Shown in pieces: positions 1 through 8,991 of a DNA stretch of 42,071 nt. The translations under genes were made by a program, and so were the position numbers. The notes under the pieces were generated by a model. It made no database searches. It was not told the origin of the DNA and worked only from the letters and a program-made list of their open reading frames with translations. The stretch comes from Vibrio neptunius. Its GTDB lineage: Bacteria > Pseudomonadota > Gammaproteobacteria > Enterobacterales > Vibrionaceae. Within the stretch, counting starts at the first letter, position 1. Each line of letters opens with the position of its first letter. The stretch lies in the NCBI RefSeq assembly GCF_000967495.1, contig NZ_JXXU01000034.1, positions 1 to 42,071 on the forward strand, in the 5' to 3' direction.

Positions 1-37
1 CGTATTTTAGGACGAGACACCTTACCGAGCAGCTTAG

Positions 38-859
38 TTAAATACCATCACCACCAATAAAGCTCTGTGAGCGACCGTTGAACTGCTGGTCCATATCCAA
101 TGAAGGCTTATCTGTTTTAGGTCGTCCTACAATCTTAGCAGGCACGCCCGCGACGGTGGTATGAGCGGGTACTGGTTGTAAAACAACAGAACAAGACCCG
201 ATCTTCGCGCCTTGACCCACCTCAATATTGCCAAGAATCTTAGCACCAGCACCGATCATCACACCTTCACGGATCTTCGGGTGTCGGTCGCCACATTCCT
301 TACCTGTACCACCTAACGTGACGTCTTGCAGAATCGAGACGTCATTTTCCACAATTGCTGTTTCTCCAATCACAATACCTGTTGCATGGTCTAGCATAAT
401 ACCGTGGCCAATTTTTGCTGCTGGATGAATATCCACTTGGCACGCTACCGAAATTTGATTTTGCAGATAAGTGGCCAGCGCAATGCGTCCTTGGCGCCAT
501 AGCCAGTTCGCCACGCGATAACCTTGCAAAGCATGATAACCTTTCAAGTACAGCAAAGGCATTGAGTACATGGAAACCGCAGGATCTCGATTCACTGTGG
601 CACAGATATCACAAGCCGCTGCCTCTGTGATCGAATGTTCTGCGTTGAACGCTTCTTCCACCACTTCACGAACCGCCATCGCGGGCATAGACACTGTATT
701 AAGCTTGTTGGCCAAAATATAGCTAAGTGCAGCGGCTAGGCTTTCATGCTTGATGATCGTCGCATGATAAAAGCTTGCTAGCATCGGCTCTTGTTCTGAG
801 AGCTCTCGAGCCTCTCGAACGATGGCTTGCCATACTTTCTGTTTTTCACAATGTTTCAT
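38..859 (-). CDS. cysE: Serine O-acetyltransferase CysE
   Basis: Transfers acetyl from acetyl-CoA to L-serine, the first committed step of cysteine synthesis in the cytoplasm. The 273-residue length is the family norm. An alpha-helical N-terminal half (about 1-140) is followed by a left-handed beta-helix of hexapeptide repeats (about 142-245). D143 and H158, in the segments QVDIHPA and LDHATG, match the catalytic Asp/His pair of the E. coli enzyme, and the GTGKECGDRHPKI loop is conserved. A GAAGGG ribosome site lies just upstream of the ATG. It is the last gene of a gpsA-cysE pair, 59 bases after gpsA. Feedback inhibition by cysteine is a family property and is not tested here. Confidence 0.97.
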   Translation of the reverse strand: MKHCEKQKVWQAIVREARELSEQEPMLASFYHATIIKHESLAAALSYILANKLNTVSMPAMAVREVVEEAFNAEHSITEAAACDICATVNRDPAVSMYSMPLLYLKGYHALQGYRVANWLWRQGRIALATYLQNQISVACQVDIHPAAKIGHGIMLDHATGIVIGETAIVENDVSILQDVTLGGTGKECGDRHPKIREGVMIGAGAKILGNIEVGQGAKIGSCSVVLQPVPAHTTVAGVPAKIVGRPKTDKPSLDMDQQFNGRSQSFIGGDGI

Positions 860-918
860 TTCTCAACCCTTCACCTAAGCCTGCTTAAGTGTTGTTTGCT
901 TTCCATGTCTTTGGACGC

Positions 919-1953
919 TTACGCTTCTGATTTCTTATCACGAGCAAGCAAATCTTTTGCTGCAATATGTGCATCTTTTCCTTGATACAACACTTGATAA
1001 ATTTGGTCAACAATTGGCATCTCGACTCCCATGCGCTGTGACAGTAGCCAAACTTCTTTAGTGTTACGATAGCCTTCAACGACCTGCCCAATCTCATCCT
1101 GAGCCGTATCTACATCTTTACCTTGCCCTAGAGCTAGGCCAAATCGACGGTTACGTGATTGGTTATCTGTACAAGTCAGAACCAGATCGCCCAGCCCAGC
1201 CATACCCATAAAGGTTTCTGGCTGAGCACCTAATGCAGCACCAAGACGCGTCATTTCTGCGAGGCCACGAGTAATAAGAGCTGTTCTAGCGTTAGCTCCA
1301 AAGCCAATACCGTCTGACATTCCTGCACCGATCGCAATCACATTCTTAACCGCTCCACCTAACTGCATACCTGTAAAATCACTGTTGGCATAAACACGAA
1401 ACGTCTTGCTGCAATGAATTTTCTCCTGCAGTTCAGAAACAAAACTCTCATCAGGAGACGCGACAGAAATCGCCGTAGGCATACCTAGCGCAAGTTCCTT
1501 GGCAAACGTAGGCCCTGATAGTACAGCTAAAGAGTACTCTTCCCCTAACGCTTCTATAGCCACGTCTTTCAGTAGGCGTCCTGTCTCTGGCTCAAGACCT
1601 TTCGTTGCCCAGCAAATGCGTGTGTCTGCTCTGAGGTGAGGTTTAATGTTGTTAAGCACGATGCCAAACACATGACTGGGTACCACAATCAATAAATCAC
1701 GACTTGCCTGGACCGCTTTTTCTAGATCTGACTCAACGATCAGTGATTGTGGAAAATCAATACCCGGTAAGAATTCGTGATTCGCTCTATCTGACTGCAA
1801 ACGTGTCATATGCTCAGGGTCATGGCCCCAAAGCACCACATTCGCGCCATTTCTCGCCAGTGAAATAGCCAGAGAGGTACCGTATGAGCCAGCACCAAGC
1901 ACCGTCATAGCAATTGCTTTCCCGTAGCCGTTTTGAATGTCTGAGTCCGTCAT
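919..1953 (-). CDS. gpsA: Glycerol-3-phosphate dehydrogenase [NAD(P)+] GpsA
   Basis: Reduces dihydroxyacetone phosphate to sn-glycerol 3-phosphate for phospholipid synthesis. The NAD(P)-binding Rossmann motif is seen as [12 protein letters not shown] near the N-terminus, and the catalytic lysine segment as [14 protein letters not shown]. The frame is open up to a TTG at 2007, but I chose the ATG at 1953, giving 344 residues starting MTDSDIQ. This is close to the 339 of E. coli and avoids an 18-residue extension with no family counterpart. The ribosome site is weak (ACGGA). It lies downstream of secB on the same strand, the usual secB-gpsA-cysE order. Confidence 0.96.
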   Translation of the reverse strand: MTDSDIQNGYGKAIAMTVLGAGSYGTSLAISLARNGANVVLWGHDPEHMTRLQSDRANHEFLPGIDFPQSLIVESDLEKAVQASRDLLIVVPSHVFGIVLNNIKPHLRADTRICWATKGLEPETGRLLKDVAIEALGEEYSLAVLSGPTFAKELALGMPTAISVASPDESFVSELQEKIHCSKTFRVYANSDFTGMQLGGAVKNVIAIGAGMSDGIGFGANARTALITRGLAEMTRLGAALGAQPETFMGMAGLGDLVLTCTDNQSRNRRFGLALGQGKDVDTAQDEIGQVVEGYRNTKEVWLLSQRMGVEMPIVDQIYQVLYQGKDAHIAAKDLLARDKKSEA

Positions 1954-2103
1954 TAATCCGTCCGATCGTATTAAAAATTTGGAAGTTGGAGCTTCGATTG
2001 ATTTCAATGTAAGGCACTATTGTAGGCAATAAACAAAAAATGCACATCACATCCTTTGATGCTCTGTGCATTTTGTTGATACCAAGAAACAGCGATAACG
2101 TAA

Positions 2104-2574
2104 TTAAGCTTCCGCAGTACCTTCTTGCTGAGCTTGCTGCTGCAGGTAGTTCATAAACAATGCGTCAAAGTTAACTGGCGCTAAGTTCAATTGCGGGAAT
2201 GTACCTTTAACCACTAGGCTAGAAATCGTTTCACGAGCGTATGGGAATAGAATGTTAGGGCAGAATGCACCTAGACAATGCGCAAGCTGGCCTGCTTCCA
2301 TTTTATCAGCAGTAAAAATACCACCTTGTTGAACTTCACACAAAAACGCAGTTTCTTCTTCGTTCTTCACCGTTACAGTCAGACGTAGAACAACTTCATA
2401 AACACCTTCACCTAGTTCACGGCTTTGGGTGTCTAGGTCTAGTTTCACATCTGGGTTCCACTCTTTTTGGAACATATTTGGTGAATTAGGCGCTTCAAAA
2501 GAAACGTCTTTTAGGAAGATACGTTGAATCGCAAAGTTTTGTGCGTCTTGTTGTTGTGGTGCTGCTTCAGCCAT
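2104..2574 (-). CDS. secB: Protein-export chaperone SecB
   Basis: Cytoplasmic tetrameric chaperone that keeps preproteins unfolded and hands them to SecA. The product is 156 residues, against 155 in E. coli. The conserved core is visible: [17 protein letters not shown] near the N-terminus, the strand containing CEVQQGGIF, and [17 protein letters not shown]. The C-terminal tail is Gln/Ala-rich. AAGGATTT upstream of the ATG is a reasonable ribosome site. It sits between the rhodanese gene and gpsA on the same strand. In enterobacteria grxC lies between secB and the rhodanese gene; here it is absent. Confidence 0.97.
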   Translation of the reverse strand: MAEAAPQQQDAQNFAIQRIFLKDVSFEAPNSPNMFQKEWNPDVKLDLDTQSRELGEGVYEVVLRLTVTVKNEEETAFLCEVQQGGIFTADKMEAGQLAHCLGAFCPNILFPYARETISSLVVKGTFPQLNLAPVNFDALFMNYLQQQAQQEGTAEA

Positions 2575-2677
2575 TTTGAAATCCTTTAATAATCAATTTT
2601 CTAGGAGACTAGACGAGAGAGATTGCTATTACTAGGCTTCTCATAAAATTCGTGGAAATGCCCACACCTCTCTTTAA

Positions 2678-2705
2678 CAAACGCTGTTTTTTCAATCGGC
2701 GTTTG
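2678..2705 (-). terminator. Inverted repeat after the rhodanese gene
   Basis: CAAACGC at 2678-2684 and GCGTTTG at 2699-2705 form a 7-bp stem with a 14-base loop, just past the rhodanese stop codon. There is no clear T-run on the minus strand, so this is at most a weak terminator or an RNA-stabilising hairpin. Confidence 0.35.
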
Positions 2706-2722
2706 CAGAAAAACCACTCAGT

Positions 2723-3157
2723 TTATTTTTTGCCTTTCACTAACGGCAAATTTGCTTCACTCCAAGCAAGCAGGCCATTCTTCAGCAAACTGACATTTTC
2801 AAAACCAGCTTTGACAAGAAGGTTAGCACTCTCTGGCGCCGTATTGCCTGTTTTGCATACCACTATGATTGGGTTAGATTTTTGGTTTTCAAGGCTGCCA
2901 AAGTTACCGGCTTTGATATCAGAAGGTAAAATGTGAACTGCATCGGTAATATGTCCATTGCGGAACTCATCTTTACTACGGATATCAACAACAACACCAT
3001 TTTCACGGTTCATTAGGTGCGTCGTTTGTGATGCAGTGATCTCTTTGTACGCTGCTGTCGTTGACTTAACAATATTCATAATAAGGGCAACCAGTAGACC
3101 AACCCATACTAGAGAGAGAATCATGTTCTCTTGAAAAAATGCGATGTATTCTTGCAT
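2723..3157 (-). CDS. Membrane-anchored rhodanese-like protein (YibN family)
   Basis: 144 residues. One N-terminal membrane helix (about 13-30, SLVWVGLLVALIMNIV) precedes a single rhodanese domain (about 45-140). The domain has the entry motif VVDIRSKDEFRNGHI and the active-site loop VVCKTGNTA, in which the cysteine that carries the persulfide is intact. Position next to secB and gpsA is typical of YibN-type proteins. The physiological sulfur acceptor is not known from sequence. AGGACATGCAAG gives a usable ribosome site at the ATG. A perfect 10-bp hairpin lies just upstream. Confidence 0.9.
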   Translation of the reverse strand: MQEYIAFFQENMILSLVWVGLLVALIMNIVKSTTAAYKEITASQTTHLMNRENGVVVDIRSKDEFRNGHITDAVHILPSDIKAGNFGSLENQKSNPIIVVCKTGNTAPESANLLVKAGFENVSLLKNGLLAWSEANLPLVKGKK

Positions 3158-3178
3158 GTCCTGTGCTCTTCAATAATA

Positions 3179-3202
3179 GAGCTGCTTAATTCTAAGCAGC
3201 TC
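3179..3202. repeat. Perfect hairpin between wzz and rhodanese genes
   Basis: GAGCTGCTTA and TAAGCAGCTC form a perfect 10-bp stem with an ATTC loop. It lies 22 bases upstream of the rhodanese start and downstream of the wzz gene. No strong T-run follows on either strand. It may end the polysaccharide unit or act in the rhodanese leader. Confidence 0.5.
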
Positions 3203-3242
3203 TGGACTAGAAATCAGAATGGGAGTATAGCGGGGATAAGAA

Positions 3243-3264
3243 CTTAAGGCGAGAGCACCTTAAG
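3243..3264 (-). terminator. Hairpin just after the first wzz gene
   Basis: CTTAAGG and CCTTAAG form a 7-bp stem with an 8-base loop, 15 bases past the wzz stop codon on the minus strand. There is no T-run, so termination is uncertain. Confidence 0.35.
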
Positions 3265-3279
3265 CAATACGAAGAATAG

Positions 3280-4242
3280 CTAGTCATTTTCTCGACGAGA
3301 TGCGTAGCGAATAAGAACAATCGCAACACCCAGCATTCCCCCAAGCAATATTGATAATATGCATATCAGGGCCCTTTTAGGGCCTACCTTTTCTTCCGGC
3401 ACTACTGGAGGATCGATTACTTTGAACGCGTATTCATCTTTCACTTCCGCTAACATGAGAGTTTTTGTTTGTTCTTCAATGAGTTGGTAGAACACGTTCT
3501 GCATATCGACGACTTTGGTTCTGTCCAACTGTTGTTCAAGGTATTCAATATTACGATTGGTATCTGTTAAAGATTCTTCTTTCATCCAAGAGTTTAGCTC
3601 TTTCACCAACCATTGAGTCCATTGCTGAGCAACATATGGAGATAAGTGGGTAATACTAACGGTAACTATACCAGTCTCTTTGGATTCAGAGACTTTTAAT
3701 ATACTTTGAAATGCTTTGTAGGCTTCCCAAGCCGTTGGCTCTAAGGATTTTTCTGGATCTTTAGGGTCATTAAGCCAGCGAATGCCGTCATAAAGTTCAG
3801 GGTCAAGTACAAGCTTATTGCTCTCTTTGTCCCACGATTTGGTTGCCATCAAAATAGGTAGTAAAGCATATTTATCAATAAATGCATTGATAAACTTGCG
3901 AGATTCCAGAGTTGCTAAAGACAAAGCCTTATCGTCTGTTTTCCCACTCACCACATTAATTCCAGCCAAGGAAGCTAAGCCTCCAAACTGACTCGCCATT
4001 GCGGCAAGCCCACCAACTTTTTCATCATTTGAAGCAACCAAAGTGGCAGACGCTTGGTAAGTATTCGATTGTGATAGCGCGAATACAACACCGCCTAAAG
4101 CGAATAGTAAAGTAGTAACAATCACCACCCACTTGCCTCTCCACAGAGTAAGGAATACTTGCCTTAGATCTATTTCATCGTTAGTAATTGGCAAGCTTTG
4201 AACTTGGGTAAAATTATTTTCATGAATGATTGGCTTGTTCAT
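3280..4242 (-). CDS. Wzz-family polysaccharide chain-length regulator (first copy)
   Basis: 320 residues with the Wzz/PCP layout. A short cytoplasmic N-terminus ends in EIDLRQVFLTLWRGKW, followed by membrane helix 1 (about 35-54), a large periplasmic domain with coiled-coil-like helices, then VVPEEKVGPKRAL and membrane helix 2 (about 290-311). The C-terminus is basic (RYASRREND). Wzz proteins set the modal length of O-antigen or capsule chains made by Wzy. The family is clear; which polymer it acts on is not. It is the last gene of the minus-strand unit wzi-like/SLBB/wzz, and a hairpin separates it from the SLBB gene. A second, different Wzz is encoded at 40342-41478. Confidence 0.9.
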   Translation of the reverse strand: MNKPIIHENNFTQVQSLPITNDEIDLRQVFLTLWRGKWVVIVTTLLFALGGVVFALSQSNTYQASATLVASNDEKVGGLAAMASQFGGLASLAGINVVSGKTDDKALSLATLESRKFINAFIDKYALLPILMATKSWDKESNKLVLDPELYDGIRWLNDPKDPEKSLEPTAWEAYKAFQSILKVSESKETGIVTVSITHLSPYVAQQWTQWLVKELNSWMKEESLTDTNRNIEYLEQQLDRTKVVDMQNVFYQLIEEQTKTLMLAEVKDEYAFKVIDPPVVPEEKVGPKRALICILSILLGGMLGVAIVLIRYASRREND

Positions 4243-4262
4243 AATATCTTCTTGAATATGAT

Positions 4263-4285
4263 AGCCCCCTCAATTTGAGAGGGCT
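4263..4285 (-). repeat. Intercistronic hairpin between SLBB and wzz genes
   Basis: AGCCCCCTC and GAGAGGGCT pair with one mismatch around an AATTT loop, in the 53-base gap between the SLBB gene and wzz. There is no T-run on the minus strand. It could partially attenuate transcription or protect an RNA 3' end, lowering wzz output relative to the export gene. The role is inferred. Confidence 0.4.
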
Positions 4286-4295
4286 TATAAACTAA

Positions 4296-7100
4296 TTAAT
4301 CCTTTACAGCACTCCAGGCTACACCAATTTGATACAAGATTTGCGTCGCTGATGTCAGTGTGCTCAAGCCATCTAGGTAATCGGTGTCTAGTGGTACAAT
4401 GATTGTATCTCCAGGTTCCAGAGGATTAGATTTGCGGCTGAACCAGAATGAATTATTGGGTAACATGACAGAACCATCAGCACGAACAACATAAATTCGG
4501 TCGGTATCTGCCTGCTTTTTGGTCCCACCCGCAGAAGAAATATAATCTTCGATCGTCATTCCAGGAGTAAAAGTGTGGTTCGAGGTAAACTGAACTTCAC
4601 CCATGACACTAACAATTGGCTGCCTAGCTGGGACATACAACTTATCGCCTTTCTCGACAATAATGTCAGCATTGGTATTTCCAGCTAGCGCTTCAGGCAA
4701 GTTAATAACCAAGCGTCCGATGGCTTCCGTAGATGCCAGTTCATCAGCAATGGTCATCGCTTCCGTAGGGCTAGTGGTATAAGTAGCGCTTGAGTTCTGG
4801 CGACGTAGCGCTAAATTACCTATTTCTTGTTTCAATTGCAGATTGAGTAGCTTTAACCGCTCTTCCTCCTGGCGACGCAGATTTTCACGACTGAATACCG
4901 CCCCTTGTGCGTACGCAAACTGAGTTAATCCACCTGCTCGCTCTATAAGATCTTGAATCGTCTCTCCGCGCTGGAACGTATAGGTTCCCGGAAAAACAAC
5001 TTCACCTTGCAATTCAATTGAATTACCACGCTGCCAGTTCGGTTGGGTCTTGATAACAATGTGATCTTGCGCCTGAATATCAAGTTCCTCTTGACCACTT
5101 AAAATCTCATTGGGAGAAAAAGAGTGATGCTCGACAACAAAATCTTGTTTTATCTTCTTCGAACGGCTCAGCTCAGCACTGTATAAAAATGCTTGCTCAG
5201 CAAAGCCACCAGCTGCAACGATTATTTTCTCAAAGCTGGTATTCTCTGTTAGCGGGTAGACACCTGGATATTTTACCGCACCTGTCACTTCGATAATTTT
5301 AGCTTGCTCGGTAAGACTAGCCTGTGCTTTAAGCCTTTCAATGATTGGTTTTAACAATGATTCTCGACTAGACAAGCGAAAATCATCCGCAATGGCAAAT
5401 TTATCATCGTCAGCAATATCGAGTTTCTTTTGCTGCTCTTTTTCTACCAAAGCGCCGGTTGCTGAGTCCAGTACCACAACGCTCTTAGAATTATAGGATG
5501 GCAACGGCGTTCTCAATTGCGATTGTGGCTTTATTTGCGATTGAGCTTGTAGCTGTGCTTGGGATTGCGATTGCGATTGCGATTGCGATTGTAATGACTC
5601 AGTTGGGAAAGATTGAGCTTGGAATTGATCACTTGTGTTGTTCTCAACAGTCTCAGTAAGCCTAGTCATTCGTTTTAAATTGGTAGACTTTTGCTCTCTA
5701 TACCAGTAGTCAACATTAAGGCCATTATCAAATACAAATAGTTGGTCACCTTTTTGCAAAGAGAAATTGTCGCTTGTGCTAGGTGTGTTGAACACCTCCC
5801 CTAAATCAAATTGCCAAACGCTAATATGACGACTTTCGGGTTCTTCTCTAACGAGCAATGCATAAGACAGATCCGCATTCTCTTTAACGTCTACACGACT
5901 GATAACATCACTGATTCTAAGCCCCTTTTTATATTGATATGCACCTTGGCGGAATAGCTCTCCACGAAGCGCAATCGCATTCTCTAGCTTCTCCCCTGTG
6001 GGTAATAAAGAGATTTCATCGCCTGCTTGTAGCTTAAACGTTTTACCTTGCTGTGATGATAAGTCTAATGTCAGCTGCTCAATACCCTTTGAGGTACGTC
6101 TTTTTACGCTCACTTTTGATAAATAGGCACTAGGCAAAGCACCACCAGCGACATTGATTAATTCATTTAAACGACTGTCTACCTTAAGCTCATAATGGGC
6201 AGGGCGAAGTATTTCTCCTTTGATAACAATATCAGATTTCTTGGCCGGAACGAGAATAGTGTCTCCGGCTTGTAAACGGATATCTTGACTAGAGTTACCA
6301 TTGACTATCAAATCATAAGCATCAAACGTCAACACCGTTTTGCCAAGTCGTTTTAGTTTAATGTTTCTCAAACTACCGGTTAACTTTATACCTCCTGCTG
6401 CAATCAAAGCTTGAGATAGAGTAGTCAACCCATTGACATTGTAGGCGCCCGGCTGCTTAACACCACCTGTCACAAACACCTGCATTGTTCGCATAGCACT
6501 TAACGAGATAACCGCCTCTACCCCAATAGACTTGCGTTGAATTAGCGACGCCACATAGGTTTTCAGCTCACTAAAAGTTTGCCCTGCCACATATTCAGGA
6601 CCGTATTCAGGGATATTGAGTTTGCCCTCTCTATCTACTTTTAACTTTAAGTCGCTATAAGATTTTCCGTAGAGTTGAATTCGGACTTCATCCCCAGGAG
6701 CGATAATGTAGTCATGAGGAACAGGCAAATGTTTGACTGGCGTAAAGTCGAGTGGATTACCAGCGAAAACATCATAACCAAAGTGAGGCAATCCATTTGA
6801 ATTCCCTCTATTCTCATATTCAATATCAGTTTTAATGCCTTTTTTAAAAGCTTCTGTTGCTCTCTCAGGCTTCTTAATTTCAGGTGTATCGAGATCTGAA
6901 CTCGAAGAAGGAACACCGAGAGAGTCAATTAAAGAAAGATCCACACCCAACTGTCTAGCAAGCTGTTCTTGTTGGGCCTTAGGAAGAGATTTGAACTGAT
7001 TAATCTGCGCTTGAGTTGGCATTGCAGCATTGACACTCGCACTTAGGAGTATTGAGGCGGCCAACATGTGTGTATTAAACTTCAATGTTGTGGTACTCAT
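4296..7100 (-). CDS. Large multi-SLBB polysaccharide export protein (Wza/WbfF-like)
   Basis: 934 residues. A signal peptide (about 1-25, ending ASVNA) has no lipobox cysteine, unlike classical Wza. A polysaccharide-export domain starts with YIIAPGDEVRIQLYG (about 131-145). It is followed by repeated SLBB-type units, recognisable by recurring segments such as VTGGVKQPGAYNVNG, ITGAVKYPGVYPL-like and LQGEVVFPGTYTF, each followed by a sentence like IIVAAGGF. A Ser/Gln linker (about 495-525) interrupts the repeats and is coded by tandem hexamers. It is about 2.5 times the length of Wza. The product probably forms or lines the outer-membrane/periplasmic export channel for capsule or O-antigen. It follows the Wzi-like gene by 36 bases and precedes wzz. 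Confidence 0.85.
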   Translation of the reverse strand: MSTTTLKFNTHMLAASILLSASVNAAMPTQAQINQFKSLPKAQQEQLARQLGVDLSLIDSLGVPSSSSDLDTPEIKKPERATEAFKKGIKTDIEYENRGNSNGLPHFGYDVFAGNPLDFTPVKHLPVPHDYIIAPGDEVRIQLYGKSYSDLKLKVDREGKLNIPEYGPEYVAGQTFSELKTYVASLIQRKSIGVEAVISLSAMRTMQVFVTGGVKQPGAYNVNGLTTLSQALIAAGGIKLTGSLRNIKLKRLGKTVLTFDAYDLIVNGNSSQDIRLQAGDTILVPAKKSDIVIKGEILRPAHYELKVDSRLNELINVAGGALPSAYLSKVSVKRRTSKGIEQLTLDLSSQQGKTFKLQAGDEISLLPTGEKLENAIALRGELFRQGAYQYKKGLRISDVISRVDVKENADLSYALLVREEPESRHISVWQFDLGEVFNTPSTSDNFSLQKGDQLFVFDNGLNVDYWYREQKSTNLKRMTRLTETVENNTSDQFQAQSFPTESLQSQSQSQSQSQAQLQAQSQIKPQSQLRTPLPSYNSKSVVVLDSATGALVEKEQQKKLDIADDDKFAIADDFRLSSRESLLKPIIERLKAQASLTEQAKIIEVTGAVKYPGVYPLTENTSFEKIIVAAGGFAEQAFLYSAELSRSKKIKQDFVVEHHSFSPNEILSGQEELDIQAQDHIVIKTQPNWQRGNSIELQGEVVFPGTYTFQRGETIQDLIERAGGLTQFAYAQGAVFSRENLRRQEEERLKLLNLQLKQEIGNLALRRQNSSATYTTSPTEAMTIADELASTEAIGRLVINLPEALAGNTNADIIVEKGDKLYVPARQPIVSVMGEVQFTSNHTFTPGMTIEDYISSAGGTKKQADTDRIYVVRADGSVMLPNNSFWFSRKSNPLEPGDTIIVPLDTDYLDGLSTLTSATQILYQIGVAWSAVKD
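5563..5592. repeat. Hexanucleotide tandem repeat (GATTGC)n
   Basis: Four perfect GATTGC units plus a fifth ending in T, inside the SLBB gene. On the coding strand they give alternating Ser-Gln. Because the unit is 6 bases, copy-number change would alter the linker length without breaking the frame. Confidence 0.8.
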
Positions 7101-7136
7101 TAAATTATATAATCTTCTCTAGTGTTTACGACACAA

Positions 7137-8402
7137 TTAAAACCTGAATTCATACATAGAACCAAATACCATTTCACTTTCACGGTTGTCTTTACTGAGA
7201 TAGTCGGCACTAAGGCTAACTCTTCCTTGTAGCGCAGGAAGTTGATAAGCCAGTTGGTATTGTTCCTGCTTATTATTTTTGTCATCCAACAAATGTTTAG
7301 TCACAAAGGTTGCGGAAACCTGATGATCATTGGCAAGTTGAAGGTAACTACTAAAAGACCAACTACTTTCATTCAGATAACTCGACTGGAGGTAATTATC
7401 AATTTTTTCACTGAAAATTAATTCACTCTCCTGTGAAGTTAATGACTGATATTCAACAGACATACGCAACGAACTTCCGAATACAGGCCTATGACCAGTC
7501 CAGCCTATAAGATACGCGCCTAATCCACTATCCTTTTGAGCAGAAGCGAGCTCACCATATAGGCCATGCTGCACATTGTTAAGTTGGGGTAAAGTAAGCT
7601 TTACATCGACAGTCGTTTGCTGTTGATGACTAGAAACTTGCTGCTGACTCGCCTCAAACCAATAATGTTGTGTCAAGCCCAATTCTAACCACGAATTCAG
7701 TTTACCAGCATATCTCAATGAAGTTCTGTAATCATAGTCTAGGTCTTCTAACTTTGAAGTCACTATATTCAGGCTCCACACTCCTAGAAAAGGATTGTCT
7801 CCTATCCAGCTAAGACCAGCATCTAAATCACTTCCAGACGTTGCTAAAATGAGACTGTGATTCCAACCGTGCCCCCACCACCTAGGTAACATACCCACAT
7901 CGAATAACGTACGACCAGCATTCAGGGCGATGTATGTGTTTTTAAAAGAAAGCTCTTTATCGCTAGCGTTGTCTAGATACGAAGAGTTAAGCCGGAATGC
8001 ATAACTGTTAGCGAGATGTTCATAGCTCGCTTCCATCACCCACTTATCTCGGTCCACATCAGAAAACCAACCATTGTCTAAATCTTTGTTTCCACCAGAA
8101 ATAGCAAAGCGACGATTGCCTCGATTAAGCTTGGCGGTCTGTAGAGCGTAGTTAAAGTGGCCAAGTTCAGCATCTAAGTAACCAGAGGTATCGATGACAT
8201 GATCCCCATCGGCAATAGATGACCAACGTAATGGAAATGTACTAGTCACTCCGTTAAGCACACCTCCATCACTTAGCGCCAGCATAGAAGACCTTAGAAA
8301 AGGATCGTTGGCTTCGATCCAAGGAGAAGAATAGACATAGGCATTCATTAAAAAGATAGATGTCAGTGATATGGATATTCTAAGCCTATCAATCTTTCGC
8401 AT
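7137..8402 (-). CDS. Wzi-like capsule assembly outer-membrane protein
   Basis: About 421 residues when started at the ATG at 8402, which has AAGGA 5 bases upstream; the frame stays open further upstream but without a signal sequence. A signal peptide is followed by the mature start SSPWIEANDPFLRSSMLALSDGG, a typical Wzi opening. The conserved segment GMLPRWWGHGWNHSLILATSGSD is present. Alternating hydrophobic beta-strand segments run to a terminal phenylalanine (SMYEFRF), typical of outer-membrane barrels. Wzi proteins anchor capsule polymer at the cell surface. First gene of the minus-strand unit with the SLBB export protein and wzz, divergent from the YjbE-H unit. Family assignment is good; the polymer is unknown. 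Confidence 0.82.
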   Translation of the reverse strand: MRKIDRLRISISLTSIFLMNAYVYSSPWIEANDPFLRSSMLALSDGGVLNGVTSTFPLRWSSIADGDHVIDTSGYLDAELGHFNYALQTAKLNRGNRRFAISGGNKDLDNGWFSDVDRDKWVMEASYEHLANSYAFRLNSSYLDNASDKELSFKNTYIALNAGRTLFDVGMLPRWWGHGWNHSLILATSGSDLDAGLSWIGDNPFLGVWSLNIVTSKLEDLDYDYRTSLRYAGKLNSWLELGLTQHYWFEASQQQVSSHQQQTTVDVKLTLPQLNNVQHGLYGELASAQKDSGLGAYLIGWTGHRPVFGSSLRMSVEYQSLTSQESELIFSEKIDNYLQSSYLNESSWSFSSYLQLANDHQVSATFVTKHLLDDKNNKQEQYQLAYQLPALQGRVSLSADYLSKDNRESEMVFGSMYEFRF

Positions 8403-8543
8403 ATGTCCTTCTTTTGTCTCCGCATCAATATAAAATACGAGCAATTCAGTGCTGAATACCTTCGTTTTAGCTCATTATAAAGGGCGTTATGGATTAAGCA
8501 ATCCACCATACTGTGATCACCTTGCATTAAAGAAATTTAAATT

Positions 8544-8572
8544 TTTACAGATATAACAAAGTGAAATAGAAT
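8544..8572 (+). promoter_or_regulatory. Candidate sigma-70 promoter for the YjbE-like gene
   Basis: TTTACA (8544-8549), 17 bases, then TAGAAT (8567-8572). This is a good match in sequence and spacing, and places transcription start near 8579, about 60 bases before the start codon. Confidence 0.55.
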
Positions 8573-8578
8573 CAAAAC

Positions 8579-8601
8579 TGGAACGAACTAATTTTGTTCC
8601 A
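8579..8601. promoter_or_regulatory. Dyad at the predicted transcription start of the YjbE-like gene
   Basis: TGGAAC and GTTCCA flank 11 bases, directly after the -10 element. It could be an operator overlapping the start site or a hairpin at the very 5' end of the mRNA. The binding protein is unknown. Confidence 0.35.
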
Positions 8602-8639
8602 ACATCGATGTTAAATTGTAAATTTACAAGGAAGACTCA

Positions 8640-8912
8640 ATGAAGAAAATTGCTCTAACCATGTTAGTTGCGTTATGTGCATCAACTGGCGCTTTCGCTG
8701 AAGAAAGTTCTACAGCAAGCACTGCAGGTAGTTCTGCTGGCGGTTCTGCTGCTGGTGGCACAGCCGCAGGCTCAACAGCTGCTGCTTCTACTGCCGCAGC
8801 AGGTGTAGCGACAACAACAGCGGTAGCTGTAGGCGCAGCCGTTGCTGTAGCCGCCGTGGCAGTCGCAGCATCAGATAATGATGGCACTACGGGTACTGAT
8901 GGTACTAACTAA
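8640..8912 (+). CDS. Small Ala-rich secreted protein (YjbE-like)
   Basis: 90 residues. A clear signal peptide (MKKIALTMLVALCASTGAFA) is followed by a low-complexity Ser/Thr/Ala/Gly segment, a hydrophobic Ala/Val stretch (about 58-80) and an Asp/Thr/Gly tail. AAGGAAG lies 5 bases before the ATG. Composition and position ahead of YjbF/G/H-family genes match YjbE of the E. coli yjbEFGH exopolysaccharide operon; sequence similarity in so simple a protein is weak evidence. A strong terminator follows at once, suggesting it is made in excess over the downstream genes. The antisense open frame here is a compositional shadow. Confidence 0.72.
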   Translation: MKKIALTMLVALCASTGAFAEESSTASTAGSSAGGSAAGGTAAGSTAAASTAAAGVATTTAVAVGAAVAVAAVAVAASDNDGTTGTDGTN

Positions 8913-8931
8913 TTAGTACTTCGAGTAATAA

Positions 8932-8966
8932 ACACCCTTAGCATTTTTGCTAAGGGTGTTTTTTTG
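8932..8966 (+). terminator. Rho-independent terminator after the YjbE-like gene
   Basis: ACACCCTTAGCA pairs perfectly with TGCTAAGGGTGT, followed by a run of T. It lies between the small secreted protein gene and the YjbF-like gene, so the downstream genes would depend on read-through or another promoter. Confidence 0.9.
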
Positions 8967-8991
8967 CGATATTTATTAGTTCTGAGTTTTC

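Noticed and set aside
1820..2071. Open frame overlapping the gpsA start region
   Set aside because: Same-strand shadow in another frame, with most of its length inside gpsA and no family resemblance.
8460..8540. Possible JUMPstart/ops element between the two polysaccharide units
   Set aside because: A loose resemblance on the minus strand (CAGT...TGGTGG...TTAATCCA) is present, but the ops core GGCGGTAGC is missing.
8624..8887. Ala/Pro-rich open frame antisense to the YjbE-like gene
   Set aside because: It arises from the repetitive composition of the sense gene, which has a signal peptide, ribosome site and terminator.
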